A stretch of DNA of 64,000 nucleotides from Trachythela sp. YZ-2020 (taxonomy: Eukaryota; Cnidaria; Anthozoa; Malacalcyonacea; Clavulariidae), in NCBI GenBank assembly GCA_016169945.1, contig JADLSH010000302.1, positions 1-64,000 of the forward strand, written 5' to 3'. Positions 45,530 to 56,774 of this stretch are shown here, in pieces. The position numbers and the translations under genes were made by a program. Numbering within the stretch: the stretch's first letter is position 1; every line of letters begins with the position of its first letter. The notes beneath the pieces were generated by a model. That model searched no databases and was not told the DNA's origin. It saw nothing but the letters and a program-made list of their open reading frames with translations.

Positions 45530-45714
45530 GTACATGTCAGAGGAGGTCGGACAGCCTATTAGGCGAATCTGGGCGAATAACTCGACCAATCAGTTTGCGC
45601 CATTTTCCTCATGCTCGCATGATGCTTGTGCATCCAAAATTTACATAGGGCTCATAAATACGCGATACTACTTTTACAACAGTCAATCTACCCATTGGAA
45701 CGGTATCTTGAAAG
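45530..45714 (+). CDS. Unrecognised gene, exon g
   Basis: Acceptor ATGACAACAG, donor GTAAGC, phase 1 end. Encodes YMSEEVGQPIRRIWANNSTN, APFSSCSHDACASKIYIGLI and YFYNSQSTHWNGILK. Rich in aromatic and Asn/Ser residues with three close cysteines. No family recognised. Confidence 0.45.
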
Positions 45715-46286
45715 GTAAGCGTCATTTTCCAGTTTATTTTGACATCTCACTTAGGCGCTATGCCGTCGCGATGTAATTTAATGCCGTTTCTGTCAACAAT
45801 CTTTGAAGAAAAAAATCTCAAATTTCCATGGTTCGATTTCGCAATTTTTTCACAATTAGTTAAACAAAAGTATGATCTTTAATTCTATCCAGCCGGCCCC
45901 CTCGGTCCCGCAAGCATTTTCGAGATATTCATCGTTGAATATAGCCCTTTGTAAAATATGCTGCCTTGTCGCTCAGATCGATATTGAACTGCTATTACTC
46001 GCTTTTTTCTAAAGAAATTTGATATACTATATAGAAGTTTCGATATATTATGGATTATATATATTGTTTAAAGTATGTAAATAATTAAAGCACTTCTGTA
46101 ACAATATTTTATAAGTGAAATTTATTGCTTGGCTGTTTTAGATTTGAAATTCGTGATTTTGGCTGGATTATATTTTTGTCAATGATTTTGTCTGCAAGAA
46201 TTAAGCATCATCATTAAATTTGGATAATGACATATACAAGGACGGTTCATTACAATCATTCAACGTACCATCTAGTAGTGGTGTAG

Positions 46287-46427
46287 AACGACTGGACCGT
46301 GTACGCATATCCTGGGGTTTTTGTGGCAAATCGAGCAGTGATCCCTCAGCGTGGTGTCAGAACAGCCCATTTCAAACCGGCAGAGAGCTTACCACCACCA
46401 CCTGCTCCATAGAATACTGTACATAGA
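46287..46427 (+). CDS. Possible terminal exon h of the unrecognised gene
   Basis: After acceptor GTGTAG two frames are open. One reads WTVYAYPGVFVANRAVIPQR and ends in a proline run and TAG at 46412. The other is in phase with exon g and reads ISWGFCGKSSSDPSAWCQNS, ending near 46426. I cannot decide between them. Confidence 0.3.
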
Positions 46428-46429
46428 CA

Positions 46430-47316
46430 CATATGTTAATGATTTGTTGACATTAAAATATATAGTTTGTAGTTTATATTGCACATACAAGACAGTTAAT
46501 GTATGTGTACATCTGCAGTGTTCCGTTTTGTAGCATGCAAAATGCTACAGAGTCATGTTGCAGTGTTGTTCATAATCTGAGTAAATATAAGGAAATGTAC
46601 AGTAAAGACCTACATAAAATAACCATTGTAGTAAGAACCATTGACCAACCACCAGCAATTTATGCTACAACACTGTTTGCGCCCAAAATATAGAATCAGG
46701 TCAAATTGATGAGCAAAACTGTATTGTAAAGAATCTTAATTAACTTTTTTTAAATTAATTTTACAAGGGCAGGTATATTACAGTACATTAATTTGACCAT
46801 TCACCAATGGAGGCCCACTTGGCCTTTTTTTAACAGTATTTTGTAATGCTGTTACACAACTAATTCAGATAAAGTTTGAGAAATGGTACTTCTTATATGC
46901 AGGTTTTTTTTGTATTCTCATGTAATGTACCACAAAGTATCAGCAGATGTTATTGTGGGACATTTGATCAATATGTATATAAATAGACAGATTTTTGTTT
47001 TATTGTTGCATTAATTTTAATGAAAAATTACTCACAAAGTTGGTCAAGTGAATGTATAAACTTTTTTTTTATTAATTAATACAGCACATGTTACAATTAT
47101 GTACTTAATTGCATGAGTGTGCATGACAGACATTGTTTTAATTGCACCCACTTATGATTAACCTAGTTTTTGTTTAAAAATACTGAAAAAAAATCTAAAA
47201 AGTTAGCCAATTGAAATAACAGCATTTCTATAACTTGCTAAACCTAGTCAGTTGCTATTATATCACAAACATCTGTCAACGTACACTCATGCTCTTCCTT
47301 ACCACTCACCACGTCG
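46430..47316. other. AT-rich intergenic stretch
   Basis: No coding or structured element was recognised. It lies between the 3' end of the plus-strand exons and the 3' end of a minus-strand gene, so it is likely a convergent intergenic region. Confidence 0.4.
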
Positions 47317-47786
47317 CTTTATGAAAATTTTTGGATAAAATCCTTTTTTAAAAAGTCAACCCTATACTTGATATGCTGAATATCGACCTCTAAGATATCT
47401 CCTGCGGCAATTAGTGGGTGCAAATACTTGCATAGTTCAGAAGCAATATAATCAACATGTGTCCATCCAGTTCCATAATCCAGTTCCATAATTGCAATAA
47501 GCACTTGGGTCCATTGGATTCAATGGCTCTGGCCGTATTCTTACATTCACTGGTTTATCTTGTCCATGAAGAGCAAGGTATGCCTGTTCCAAATGATGTT
47601 GGTAGTTTTTCTCATGAGCAGCACCGATGTACTTGAATGGTACAGCATGGGTGATTTCGTCCTTCTCACTTTCATCCTCATCACTTAACTGGTCACCACT
47701 TTCTGCCCTATCACCTCATTACCATATCCATCCTGATCAGGTTCAAGACCAGCCAACCACTCAAGTAGATCTCTTTCTACAAAATC
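47317..47786 (-). CDS. HIRAN-like domain exon (frame disturbed)
   Basis: Minus strand after acceptor TTTTGTAG: ERDLLEWLAGLEPDQDGYGN, then KYIGAAHEKNYQHHLEQAYL, RPEPLNP, GTGWTHVDYIASELCKYLHP and a final FYPKIFIKRRGEW. The RPEPLNP...GYIA-like pattern recalls HIRAN domains, which bind DNA ends in helicase-related proteins. The pieces fall in different frames, with a duplicated CCAGTTCCATAATCCAGTTC near 47470, so the exon carries indels. The domain assignment is tentative. Confidence 0.45.
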
Positions 47787-48081
47787 ATAACAAGAAAATT
47801 TTTATTTTATTATTTTATACATACACTGTAATCTCTAAACTTAGCAATCTAATGCAAAAGTGTGTCACTATTTACAGTAATATTAGAACAACACACAAAT
47901 ATGGCAATATTTTACAGATGAAAATTGAAAAATATGTAACTACTCGAGGCATTAAACACAAATATTACGCCATAATTTTGTACAGTGTATTTATAAAATT
48001 ACAGTACAAGAATAAAAACAACAAAGCGGAAATTTGACTAAATAACAAGATAACTGTAATGCATTGTAGTATACCAACCTT

Positions 48082-48264
48082 AAATACTGCGCTTGTTTTC
48101 ACGTTGATGATACACGGAGATTTAACGCCATCCAACTTAGAAAGAAGAGCCTCGCTATTGGGAATAACACAATTCCTTGGCTCAGACGGATTATTTATAA
48201 AGCTAAAATGACAGCACGTCCCATGCAATTTAAAAAAAGGTAACCTTGGTATAATGAGGGTCAT
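48082..48264 (-). CDS. Upstream exon of the same minus-strand gene
   Basis: Encodes LHGTCCHFSFINNPSEPRNC and LSKLDGVKSPCIINVKTSAV, then FK at a GTTGGT donor-like site. The phase does not join the 47786 acceptor exactly. The gene may once have continued across the DIRS insertion, because minus-strand IKCGAKPVEYFNKSGSVIKY lies just beyond its right end. Confidence 0.35.
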
Positions 48265-48464
48265 AATGAGGATCGCAACAATACATTGGTTTAGGCAAAC
48301 ATTGGTTTAGTCAGAGAGATGTTCACTCCTCGACAGTCAACAGTCAATGAAGCCACGCGTGGAGTTAGGCGCTCAATTCCCATGATGCTTTACGGCCTGC
48401 TGTCCGACCTCCTCTGGGTACATGTGAAGGAAAAGCAAATTATACTTCAAAATACTCAGATCAA

Positions 48465-48593
48465 TTTAACAATGCAATATCTCTTTATTCACTCAAAATA
48501 CAGTGATTTAGTAGCAACATTAACTAATAAAGAAAGTAAAATAACGAATGTCATCCTATATAACCGCTGTCTCAACCGTTGGCTCTTGTCTTT
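48465..48593. repeat. DIRS left inverted terminal repeat
   Basis: Matches the reverse complement of 56090-56216 over most of its length (TTTAACAATGCAATATCTCT through CCGTTGGCTCTTGTCTTT), with small indels near AAATAACG. The outer 27 bp (48438-48464) pair with the ICR instead. Confidence 0.93.
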
Positions 48594-48685
48594 TTAATTC
48601 ACTCCTCGTCAAGATGGCCGCAAAATAAAATTCTGGAGAAGAAAGTCAGTCAATTCAAGTCAATCCTTCGGACGACGTAAGTAAA

Positions 48686-49751
48686 AATGATCAATCGTCA
48701 GCGAGATCGATGGTTCAGGCGCTTGTTACCGACCAGTCGGTTCTTGCCGCCCTTTCACAAGCAGTTCTGTCGGCTATTAAGCCGAGTTTACCAGTGTTTA
48801 AAATGTCGCAGCGCCTTTGGGCCATTCGACAGATCACGAACTCACCGGAGCATCTGTGGACCAAACGGTGCAGAGAAATAAGAGAAGAATGTCAGATACA
48901 GTCGATCTCACACAGAGCGACGAACATATTCCAGATAAACGAACTCGTTTTGAGTCAAATGACATTGATCCGAAGGACACTCGGACGTTGACCAAAGCGA
49001 ACTTGACGGAACTCTTCCTACAAGTTCACGCTGGGAAGCAAGCGAGGAACTTGATGCTTTGCTGAATATTATGCTTAAAACTTTGCCCCGTTTTGATCGC
49101 CGAGCAATTGTCCGAGAATTCCCCAGACCGGTGTCCGTTGCAGCTTGGACTCCGAACTTGGATAGTTATTTACCACCCATGATAAGCGGTGCAAAATCGT
49201 CAGATGCTGCATTGAGAGAAATGCAGGATAAAGTCCTTGACATCCTGGGGCCACTATGTACAATGTATGAGAACATAAATATCATGCATGAGTCTATCTC
49301 GGAAGCTAGCGTCACTCTGGATACTGCCACTGTCGCTGCGATGTTTAATTGTGTCAAGAAAGCTATCCTCCTTGTGGGAGACACATCTGCCCAACTCCCA
49401 GCAAAACGTCGTGAGCAGGTTCTAACCAAACTCAACCGCTATCTCTCATCTCTGGGTAAAGAAGACTTTCCAGATGCGGGCAAGCAGTTGTTTGGCGATG
49501 GGTTTGAATCGCGACTCAAACTTCGCACAGAAACGGCGAACACTTTTGCACAAGCCAAGAAAGCTGGCAGGCAGTTTTTTCCCGGGTCTGCCCCTCGGAG
49601 ATTTCAAGGGCGGTTCCGGGGCGGCAGAGGTCAATCACGTCAAGGGTTCTTCCATTCAATGCGAAGGAATCAAACTCCAATCAACAAATTCAGAGGTTTT
49701 GGCAGAGCCCACACATTCACCTCTCCTCGCCAATTCCAACCAAGGCAGTGA
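48686..49751 (+). pseudogene. DIRS gag-like region
   Basis: Three frames are needed: LAALSQAVLSAIKPSLPVF early, then LTGASVDQTVQRNKRRMSDT, then from 49059 a 230-codon frame with ALLNIMLKTLPRFDRRAIV and a C-terminal RGRFRGGRGQSRQGFF arginine/glycine-rich tail suited to nucleic-acid binding. The shifts lie near 48810 and 49045. The last frame ends 4 bp after the pol ATG at 49748, so gag and pol overlap. Confidence 0.82.
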
Positions 49752-51705
49752 CGTCGGTGCGACGTCCAAACCACCTACCACCAGGTATGTATCAAAATCT
49801 TCTAAGCTATTCCAATCTACCAATAGCCGGTCGGTTAAAACATTTTTTAACAGCGTGGGAAAAAATAACCAGAGATCCTTGGGTATTTCAAGTAGCCCAA
49901 GGTTATCAAATACAATTTATCAGCAATCCAGTGCAGGAGTATTCTCCTGTAACCATTTATACTTCACAAGAGGACCAACTGCTAATAGACCAGGAAGTCC
50001 AAGGACAAAAACAAGCAGTCCATTACGTTTCGGTCAGCTCCCTACTCGACCCGGGGTTCATCAGCTCCCTTTTTGTAGTGGCCAAGAAGGGTGGCGGCCA
50101 CCGGCCAGTCATCAACCTAAAACCTCTCAATGGTTTCATACCTTACGAGCACTTCAAAATGGAATCAATCCATTATTATGTTAACATATCTTTTAAGGAA
50201 AGGCGATTATTTAGTAAAAATAGACTTAAAGGATGCATACGTAACGGTACCTGTTTGGAAGAAACACCAGAAGCTCCTTCGATTTCTATGGAAGGACTCC
50301 CTTCTGGAGTTTTCTTGCCTCCCATTTGGACTTGCGAGTGCCCCAAGAGTGTTCACAAAACTAATGAAACCAGTTTTGTCAATTTTCAGGCAGAGGGGGG
50401 TCCGTCTAATAGCTTACCTAGACGATTTTCTTATAATGGGCGAGTCAAAACAACTTGCCCTTCAACATGCAGCGACAACGTTGAACATTCTCGAGGGACT
50501 GGGATTTGTGGTGAATTACCCAAAGTCAGTCTTAGTGCCATCCCAACAAATAGAGTTTTTGGGATACATAGTAAACTATGTCACTACGAGTCTGAGCCTC
50601 CCATCGGACAAAATAAAGAAAGTCCGACTAAACTGTCAAAAACTCTTGAACAACCCATTCACACCAGTTCGAAAGTTTGCAAAATTCCTAGGCCTCCTAT
50701 CTTCGTCAATTCAGGCCGTATTTCCTGCACCACTACACTACCGTTACCTCCAGCAAGCAAATAACTGTGTCCTAAAAAGGCACAAGTCTTACGAAGCTCT
50801 GGTATACCTCAATCCAGATTCTATGCAGGAGGTGCAGTGGTGGAAGGACAATTTAGTTGCATGGAATGGAAGGGCCCTACTCCGTCAATCAACAGACCTT
50901 ACAATCGAAACCGATGCATCTCTCCAGCGTTGGGGTGCTCATTGCCAAGGAGTCCCAACTGGGGGGAGATGGTCTCCACAGGAGAGCTCACATCACATAA
51001 ACTACCTAGAACTACTAGCAGGGTCCCTTGCAATCAAGTGTTTTACAAAGTCCAAGGCAAAAGCCCAAGTGCTTCTACTAATGGACAATGTCACAGCAGT
51101 AACATACATAAACAAGATGGGAGGCACTCACTCCCACCTTCTGTTCCTATTAGCCAAAAAATCTGTGGGAATGGTGTTTAACTCACAATGTACGGGTAAC
51201 AGCACAGTACATCCCAGGGCTACAAAATGTGCAGGCGGATCGCGTATCCAGGGTGTTTTTAGATTCCAGCGATTGGAAACTAAACCCGATAATTTTCAAC
51301 CAATTATATCAGAAATGGGGTCCTCTGAACATAGACCTGTTTGCATCTCGCCTGACATTTCAGCTAGACAACTATGTGAGTTGGAGACCAGACCCATCAA
51401 CAGTACACACAGATGCCCTCACCCTAAACTGGGCCACATTTCGGGGCTATGCATTTCCCCCATTTGCAATGATCGGTCGATGTCTGCAACAAATTCAGAA
51501 TCAGAGAGTAGAACACTTTGGGCTGGTGGCACCAGTTTGGCCTACCCAAATATGGTACCCCCTATTATTGGAACTGTGCATAGATTTCCCTCTCCTATTA
51601 CCCATTCAAGAGGATCTGTTGACGAAAGGGGACAAGAACCATCCTCTTCATCAATTTCAACTAGCTGGGTGGCTACTGTCAACAGTAGCTACCAAACAGA
51701 AATAA
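49748..51705 (+). pseudogene. DIRS reverse transcriptase / RNase H region
   Basis: The frame from 49748 has SSLFVVAKKGGGHRPVINLK (RT motif 1). After a shift near 50165 it continues with DYLVKIDLKDAYVTV, LPFGLASAPRVF and the catalytic YLDD in LIAYLDDFLIMG. RNase H follows: TIETDASLQRWGAH, NYLELLAGSLA and LLLMDNVTAVTYIN. A run of A at 51156-51161 causes another shift, after which QYIPGLQNVQADRVSRVF and NIDLFASRLTFQL complete the domain. Key residues remain; the breaks are indels. Confidence 0.9.
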
Positions 51706-52172
51706 TTTCTCAACAAACTAGAGAAATCCTGTTGGTAGCTTGGAGAAGAAACACCACTAGTTCATATTTCTCCGCATGGAACAAGTGGCGTAGCTGGTGT
51801 GCTGAAAGGGTCAATATCAATCCCCTTTCACCATCTCTAAACAACATTTTAGATTTTTTCACTGCACAGTTTCATGAAGGAAAAGCGTATAGAACAATTA
51901 ATGTCTATCCTTCTGCTCTCTCTACAGTTCTACCCTTAATAGACGGCCACAAAGTAGGATGTCATCCATTGGTTTCACAGTTGCTAAAGGGCGTGTATCA
52001 CCTTCGCCCACCACAACCTCGCTACGCCCAGACAAGGCAAGTCAGTAAACTGATACATTTTGTAGCTTCTTTGGGTCCAAATAACCAGCTTTCCACCAAA
52101 CTATTATCATACAAATTGGTGGGCCTTCTAGCACTAACTGCTCCTGATAGAGCTTTGGGTCTAGCAATCATG
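51660..52172 (+). pseudogene. DIRS tyrosine recombinase, N-terminal part
   Basis: Reads SYQTEIISQQTREILLVAWR, SAWNKWRSWCAERV, FTAQFHEGKAYRTINVYPSA, and reaches ALTAPDRALGLAIM, which contains the first catalytic Arg. The host frame stops here at the LINE junction and resumes at 55427. Confidence 0.88.
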
Positions 52173-52295
52173 TAAATAGCGCCGAAATGGCTGCTTAAAA
52201 ATTTGCTCCGATCTTAATCGGTTCTTTTGGCTTTTAAAATACTTTTGAAGCTTCGTTTTTGCCTCATTTGAATTCACTAATTCTCGTATACCAAG

Positions 52296-53562
52296 TTGAA
52301 CATGTCCTACTCGAGAAACTTTTTGCTATCCTTGAGAAATTGGTGGAAATCGTCTAACTTGATCTCGACTATTCATCCAAGTCATGCTTCGCCGAATACA
52401 ACGCTGTCAAGATATATGTCGCCAACTAAACCACTTCCAAGTTATGTTTGGGTGAGATTACAAGCTTTAAATATTGCCAAAAGAGGAAAACGTGGTCGTA
52501 AAAACGTGCGACCCTCGATTAAGCAGCCTATTAAGACACGAATTACTGTTCGTTCAGTACTAAACCGATTAATCCTTTCGGCGGCGTCAAAACAAGCCAA
52601 CAAATATAACTTATTAAACATTCAACTAACAAATAAATCTTGTGAAACCTTCCGTGGCTTTCCCCAATTATTTGTCAGCAATACCAGATCCCTGGTAAAC
52701 AATATAGACGAACTTTCAGCTACCCTCCAAACCATAAGTCCAGATGTCGGAATAATCACAGAAACATGGCTATCACCTAATGTCTCGGACAGCTTAATTA
52801 GTATACCACAATATAACATCTATAGAAAAGACAGATGCTTAGACAAACGTGGCGGTGGTGTTTGCATTTATGTCAAAGAGAATTTAAAACACTCTCCTCT
52901 AATCGAACTGAACAATCAGGATGTTGAATGCCTTTGGCTTTTACTAAAACCTGACCGCCTTTCCACGGGGAATCAGCTCTATTATCCTCGCCGCAATTTA
53001 TCACCCTCCTAAAGCCGACGATTATATCCTACACCAACACTTATGTGACTCGTTAGATTTGGCTCTTATGAAGAATCCAAATGCGGCTATAATCCTCGCA
53101 GGGGACTTCAATCAGTTCAAACATTCTAGAATCTGCTCCACCTTCAAACTAAAAAATTTAGTTTGTCACCCAACTAGAAACAACAATATTCTAGATAAGA
53201 TATTCACCAACGCTTCGATGTTTTACAACAAAGCAGAGACTCATGCTCCCATTGGAAGTTCTGACCATTCTTCTGTTGTCTTGAAACCATGTCAACTTCC
53301 ACACCATGCACCTGCCAAAACGGTTCGCAAACGAAGATATCCCCCCAGTAGGAGACAACCGTTCGAAGATGACCTCAATAAAGTCAATTGGACACCTATT
53401 TACCACCTACCCACGTGTCAATCGAAGCTTAATTATTTTTTAAATGAATTGAATAAATTAATGGACAAGCACTTTCCAATAAAATCATTCAAGGTGCACC
53501 CGACAGACAAACCTTGGATAACGCCTGAGATTAAAGAAGCAGTTAAAAAGAGACAAAAATAA
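52296..53562 (+). pseudogene. LINE ORF: N-terminal region and APE-type endonuclease (frameshifted)
   Basis: The first ~120 residues are basic (RGKRGRKNVRPSIKQPIKTR). The endonuclease follows: LFVSNTRSLVNNIDELSATL, PDVGIITETWLSP (catalytic Glu), then after a shift near 53010 AAIILAGDFNQFKH, LDKIFTN and the terminal GSSDHSSVVL (SDH motif). The catalytic set E, D-x-N and SDH is preserved. The frame closes at 53562 after PWITPEIKEAVKKRQK; the continuation is one base off. Confidence 0.9.
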
Positions 53563-55299
53563 ACAATCATCCTGCTACAAGTTTTATAGAAACCTTATAA
53601 ATAAAGCCTGTAAATCAGCTAAACGGAAATATTTTAACACGAGGTTAAATGATACACAATCATCTTCACACAATTGGTGGAATGAAATCAAAAACCTATC
53701 AGGTACCTCCAAAAAGAAACCACTCATTCATATCATGCACCAAAATGAAATCCTAACTGGCCCTCCCCTAGTCAATTTTATTAATGAAGCGTTTGCTAAT
53801 GTAGCAAATGACATTGACCCTAACTCATGGAGCCCATTGCCTATAAATGATATCCCCGATAGTTTTTTCATCTCGGTGGACAGTGTCGAAAGTGCCTTAT
53901 CGAATATTAAGGTTCATAAATCTGTTGGCCCAGATAACATCCCCAATTGGTTACTAAAAAAATATTGCCACTCTTTAGCTTATCCAATCTGTCACATTTT
54001 TAATGTTTCCATCCAAGAAGGCTTTGTACCAACGCTGTGGAAATGCGCAGACGTCATACCAATCCCTAAAGAAAGTGTGATTAGTTCTGCTGAAGATGAT
54101 TTACGACCGATCTCGCTTACGAGTGTTCTTAGTAAAACGCTCGAAAGTTTCGTTTGTAAGTGGCTCTGGGACTACCTCATACCCTTCCTTGATCCTCACC
54201 AGTATGGATGCATGAAAAATTCATCAACAACTCATGCTCTAATAAAGCTTACAATTGGCTTAAAGGAATTGATGCACCTGGGAACATCGTTCGAACATGT
54301 ATGATTGATTTTGCCAAAGCGTTTGATCGCATAGACCACAACATCATTTTGCGTAAATTACAGGCCCTGGATGTTCACCCGTTACTAATTAACTGGATTG
54401 CTGACTTTCTTCACAACCGCCAACAAAGAGTCAAACTTGCCGATTGTTTTTCTGACTGGTTACCTAAACATGCTGGAGTTCCACAAGGAACCAAACTTGG
54501 TCCCATCCTTTTTATAGTTATGATCAACGATCTTGCCACGACCTCTACCAGAAACACAGATCCAATTATTAAATATGTTGACGACTGTACTACATCTGAA
54601 ATTTTAAACAAGAACTCCACCTCCAATCTCCAGAGCCAGATTGATCAAATTACTTTGTGGTCATCCTCTAACTGTATGAATATCAACGTAAGGAAGACAA
54701 AGGAAATGCAAATTAGTTTCCTTAAACAGCCCCTCGAGATAGAACCACTGCGTATTAACGGTAATGAGATTGAAAACGTCAAATCCTTCAAACTTTTGGG
54801 TTTGTGGATTACAGCAGACCTTACTTGGAACCTACACGTCGATAAGATCACCTCGAAAGCTTCCAAGCGTCTGTATGTTCTTCGTATCCTAAAAAGATCT
54901 GGCCTTAATCAAAGTCACCTATGTACCGTTTACTGCTCTTTCGTAAGACCGACACTCGAGTATGCTTGCCCGGTATGGCACACGTCACTTCCAAATTACT
55001 TAGCAGATATCATCGAAAGTGTACAAAAAAGAGCTCTTGCAATCATTTTCCCTGAGTTAAACTACGATGAGTCACTAATCAAAAGTGGCCTTTATTCTCT
55101 CTCGACAAGAAGAGATAATCTGTGTAAAAAGTTTTTTAGGAAGTTAACTATTAATAATGACAAACTTTCTGAACTCTTACCGAAGAGAGAACCGATAACT
55201 TATAACTTGAGACAGAAGCGGAGTTTATCACTGGTTAAATGCCGAACGGAACGGTTTAAGAAAAGCTACATTCCCTTTGCTATTCAGCATTATTTGTAA
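53563..55299 (+). pseudogene. LINE ORF: reverse transcriptase domain (frameshifted)
   Basis: Fingers and palm motifs in order: VHKSVGPDNIPNWLLKKYCH, LWKCADVIPIPKE, LRPISLTSVLSKTLE, DPHQYGCMKNSSTTHAL, then in a second frame IDFAKAFDRIDHNIILRKLQ, HAGVPQGTKLGPILFIVMIN and the catalytic YVDD in IIKYVDDCTTSE. The C-terminal region has YCSFVRPTLEYACPVWHTSL and SVQKRALAI, ending at 55299. The shift lies within 54208-54304, where the two frames overlap. Confidence 0.92.
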
Positions 55300-55426
55300 T
55301 ATATTTTATTGTATATAGTATAAATCTAGATTTTAATGTACGATAACGCAATTCAGCTTGCTTTCGCAGCTGCAAAGTTTTCTTAATAAAGCTTAAAAAA
55401 AAAAAAATTAAAAAAAAAAACCCCGG

Positions 55427-55887
55427 GATTTACGTTTTAGATATATTCATCCAGAAGGGATTGAGTTTAAACTCCCAGATTTGACAAAAAATGTTAAACA
55501 GGGTGAGATTCTCAAATGCTGCTTTCATGCCAGTTAACCTGAAAACGATCTATTGTGTGTATGTAAATGCCATGGAGGCCAACGGATCCCACTAAGCCTA
55601 ACAAATTATTTTTATCATACATAAACCCTCACAAACCAGTCTCCTCCTCAACAGTCGCTAGGTGGTTAAAAGAGCTTTTACAATTGGCTGGTATTGATAC
55701 TTCCACATTCAAAGGGCATTCTATTCGTAGAGCTGTTAACACTGAGGTAGCACAACAGGGTTTTTCGATTTCAGATATTTTGCAGTTTGCAGATTGGTCT
55801 CAACAGAATATTTTTGTTAAATTCTATTATCGTCCCCAATTTAATACCGCTCCAGGCAGGGCAGTTCTGTCTAGTGGAAAAGGATAA
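55427..55887 (+). pseudogene. DIRS tyrosine recombinase, C-terminal part
   Basis: Resumes with LRFRYIHPEGIEFKLPDL, hits TAA near 55532, shifts near 55565, then reads LLQLAGIDTSTFKGHSIRRA, VAQQGFSISDILQFADWSQQ and NIFVKFYYRP. GHSIRRA supplies the HxxR pair, and the Tyr in KFYY is the probable nucleophile. The split therefore separates the first Arg from the HxxR...Y half of the active site. Confidence 0.9.
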
Positions 55888-55898
55888 TGCTTTGAACA

Positions 55899-56007
55899 TG
55901 CATTGTTAAATTGAGCTGAGTATTTTGAAGTATAATTGTAGATTATTGCAGCCTGAAGTGTAATATTAATTATACGAGAAATACGAGGCGAGATTTAACA
56001 ATGCAAT
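55899..56007. repeat. DIRS internal complementary region (ICR)
   Basis: The first part (TTAAATTGAGCTGAGTATTT) is the reverse complement of the extreme left end. The second (GCAGCCTGAAGTGTAATATT through TTTAACAATGCAAT) is the reverse complement of the extreme right end. It reads as the two element ends joined, the template used to close the circular intermediate. Confidence 0.92.
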
Positions 56008-56089
56008 CCCTCCCGTTAGCCCACCCTTAATTATGTGTGTTATGGTGGTTATCTTGTTTCTTTTTAGCTGGATACGAGTCGTTCATTTC

Positions 56090-56216
56090 AAAGACAAGAG
56101 CCAACGGTCTGAGCCAGCGTTTATATAGGATGACATTACGTTACTTTCTTTATTAGTTAATGTTGCTACTAAATCACTGTATTTTGAGTGAATAAAGAGA
56201 TATTGCATTGTTAAAT
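56090..56216. repeat. DIRS right inverted terminal repeat
   Basis: Inverted copy of 48465-48593. It is followed by the outer right end (56217-56288), which carries 11 bases (AGCAGCCCTTG) absent from the ICR copy of the same sequence. Confidence 0.92.
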
Positions 56217-56288
56217 CTTGCCTCGTATTTCTCGTATAATTAATATTACACTTCAGGCTGCAAGCAGCCCTTGTATAATCTACAATTA

Positions 56289-56557
56289 TCTCGCCAGGTG
56301 AGCAAAGATATTTTATAACAGAACCAGATTTGTTGAAATACTCTACTGGTTTGGCCCCACATTTAATCGGCAATGAAAATCTACTAAAAACCGTTTGTCG
56401 AAGGTACTATACATGAACACATACATGCATTTATTACATCGAAAATTCGCTGAATGCCACAAAGTTTATGTACCTATATCTGTTTTATTCCAGGTATATT
56501 GAAATCTCTGAGAACTTCGGGATAAACAAAACAGCATTTCTGCTTGGCACAGCCTTC
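56289..56557. other. Host sequence between the DIRS element and the P element
   Basis: The minus strand encodes LPIKCGAKPVEYFNKSGSVI and KYLCSPGE up to the DIRS edge, which may be an exon of the minus-strand gene seen at 47317-48264. Otherwise nothing was recognised. Confidence 0.35.
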
Positions 56558-56564
56558 GTGCTAT

Positions 56565-56600
56565 CACAGTTAATGAAATAAGATGGTTTGGCTAGCCGGA
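56565..56600. repeat. P-element left terminal inverted repeat
   Basis: CACAGTTAATGAAATAAGAT followed by GGTTTGGCTAGCCGG. Identical to the inverted right end except for one base near the inner edge. Confidence 0.95.
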
Positions 56601-56774
56601 CACACCCCCAAAATATGTTATTGTTCTCCTTAATTGATGGTCACGTGACGACATAAGGGGGTGAATGACAAACAATGTATAGAGTGTAATATGAGACGGA
56701 GTTATTGCTACATCGAAATCTTCAAGCGAACTGCTTTTTCCAGCGAATTTCAGAGTTTTTTCTATAGCTGGACT

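Larger units (their letters stand above)
52173..55420 (+). mobile_element. LINE (non-LTR retrotransposon) nested in the DIRS recombinase
   Basis: A 3.2-kb insertion with a short 5' leader, one long ORF region with endonuclease then reverse transcriptase, an AATAAA-like signal near 55383 and a poly-A tail broken by TT. The protein resembles LINEs of the CR1/L2/Rex group; the clade is not certain. No convincing target duplication is seen: host sequence continues as GATTTACG directly after CCCCGG. It is near full length and younger than the DIRS copy. Confidence 0.93.
48438..56288 (+). mobile_element. DIRS-type tyrosine-recombinase retroelement, interrupted by a LINE
   Basis: DIRS elements copy through RNA and integrate as circles using a tyrosine recombinase, leaving inverted terminal repeats and an internal complementary region (ICR) but no target duplication. 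All are present: inverted repeats at 48465-48593 and 56090-56216; an ICR at 55899-56007 complementary to both outer ends; gag-like, reverse transcriptase, RNase H and recombinase segments in order. The ends were set by where the ICR pairs. Frames are broken in several places and a LINE splits the recombinase, so this copy is dead. Confidence 0.95.

Noticed and set aside
47627..48037. 136-codon plus-strand gene
   Set aside because: It is antisense to the HIRAN-like exon and its 3' half is low-complexity Asn/Lys/Ile-rich sequence with no motif.
50130..52175. Single intact 681-codon polyprotein
   Set aside because: The frame stays open by chance between about 51165 and 51660. The true RNase H end lies in another frame there, so the long frame is a mosaic across indels.
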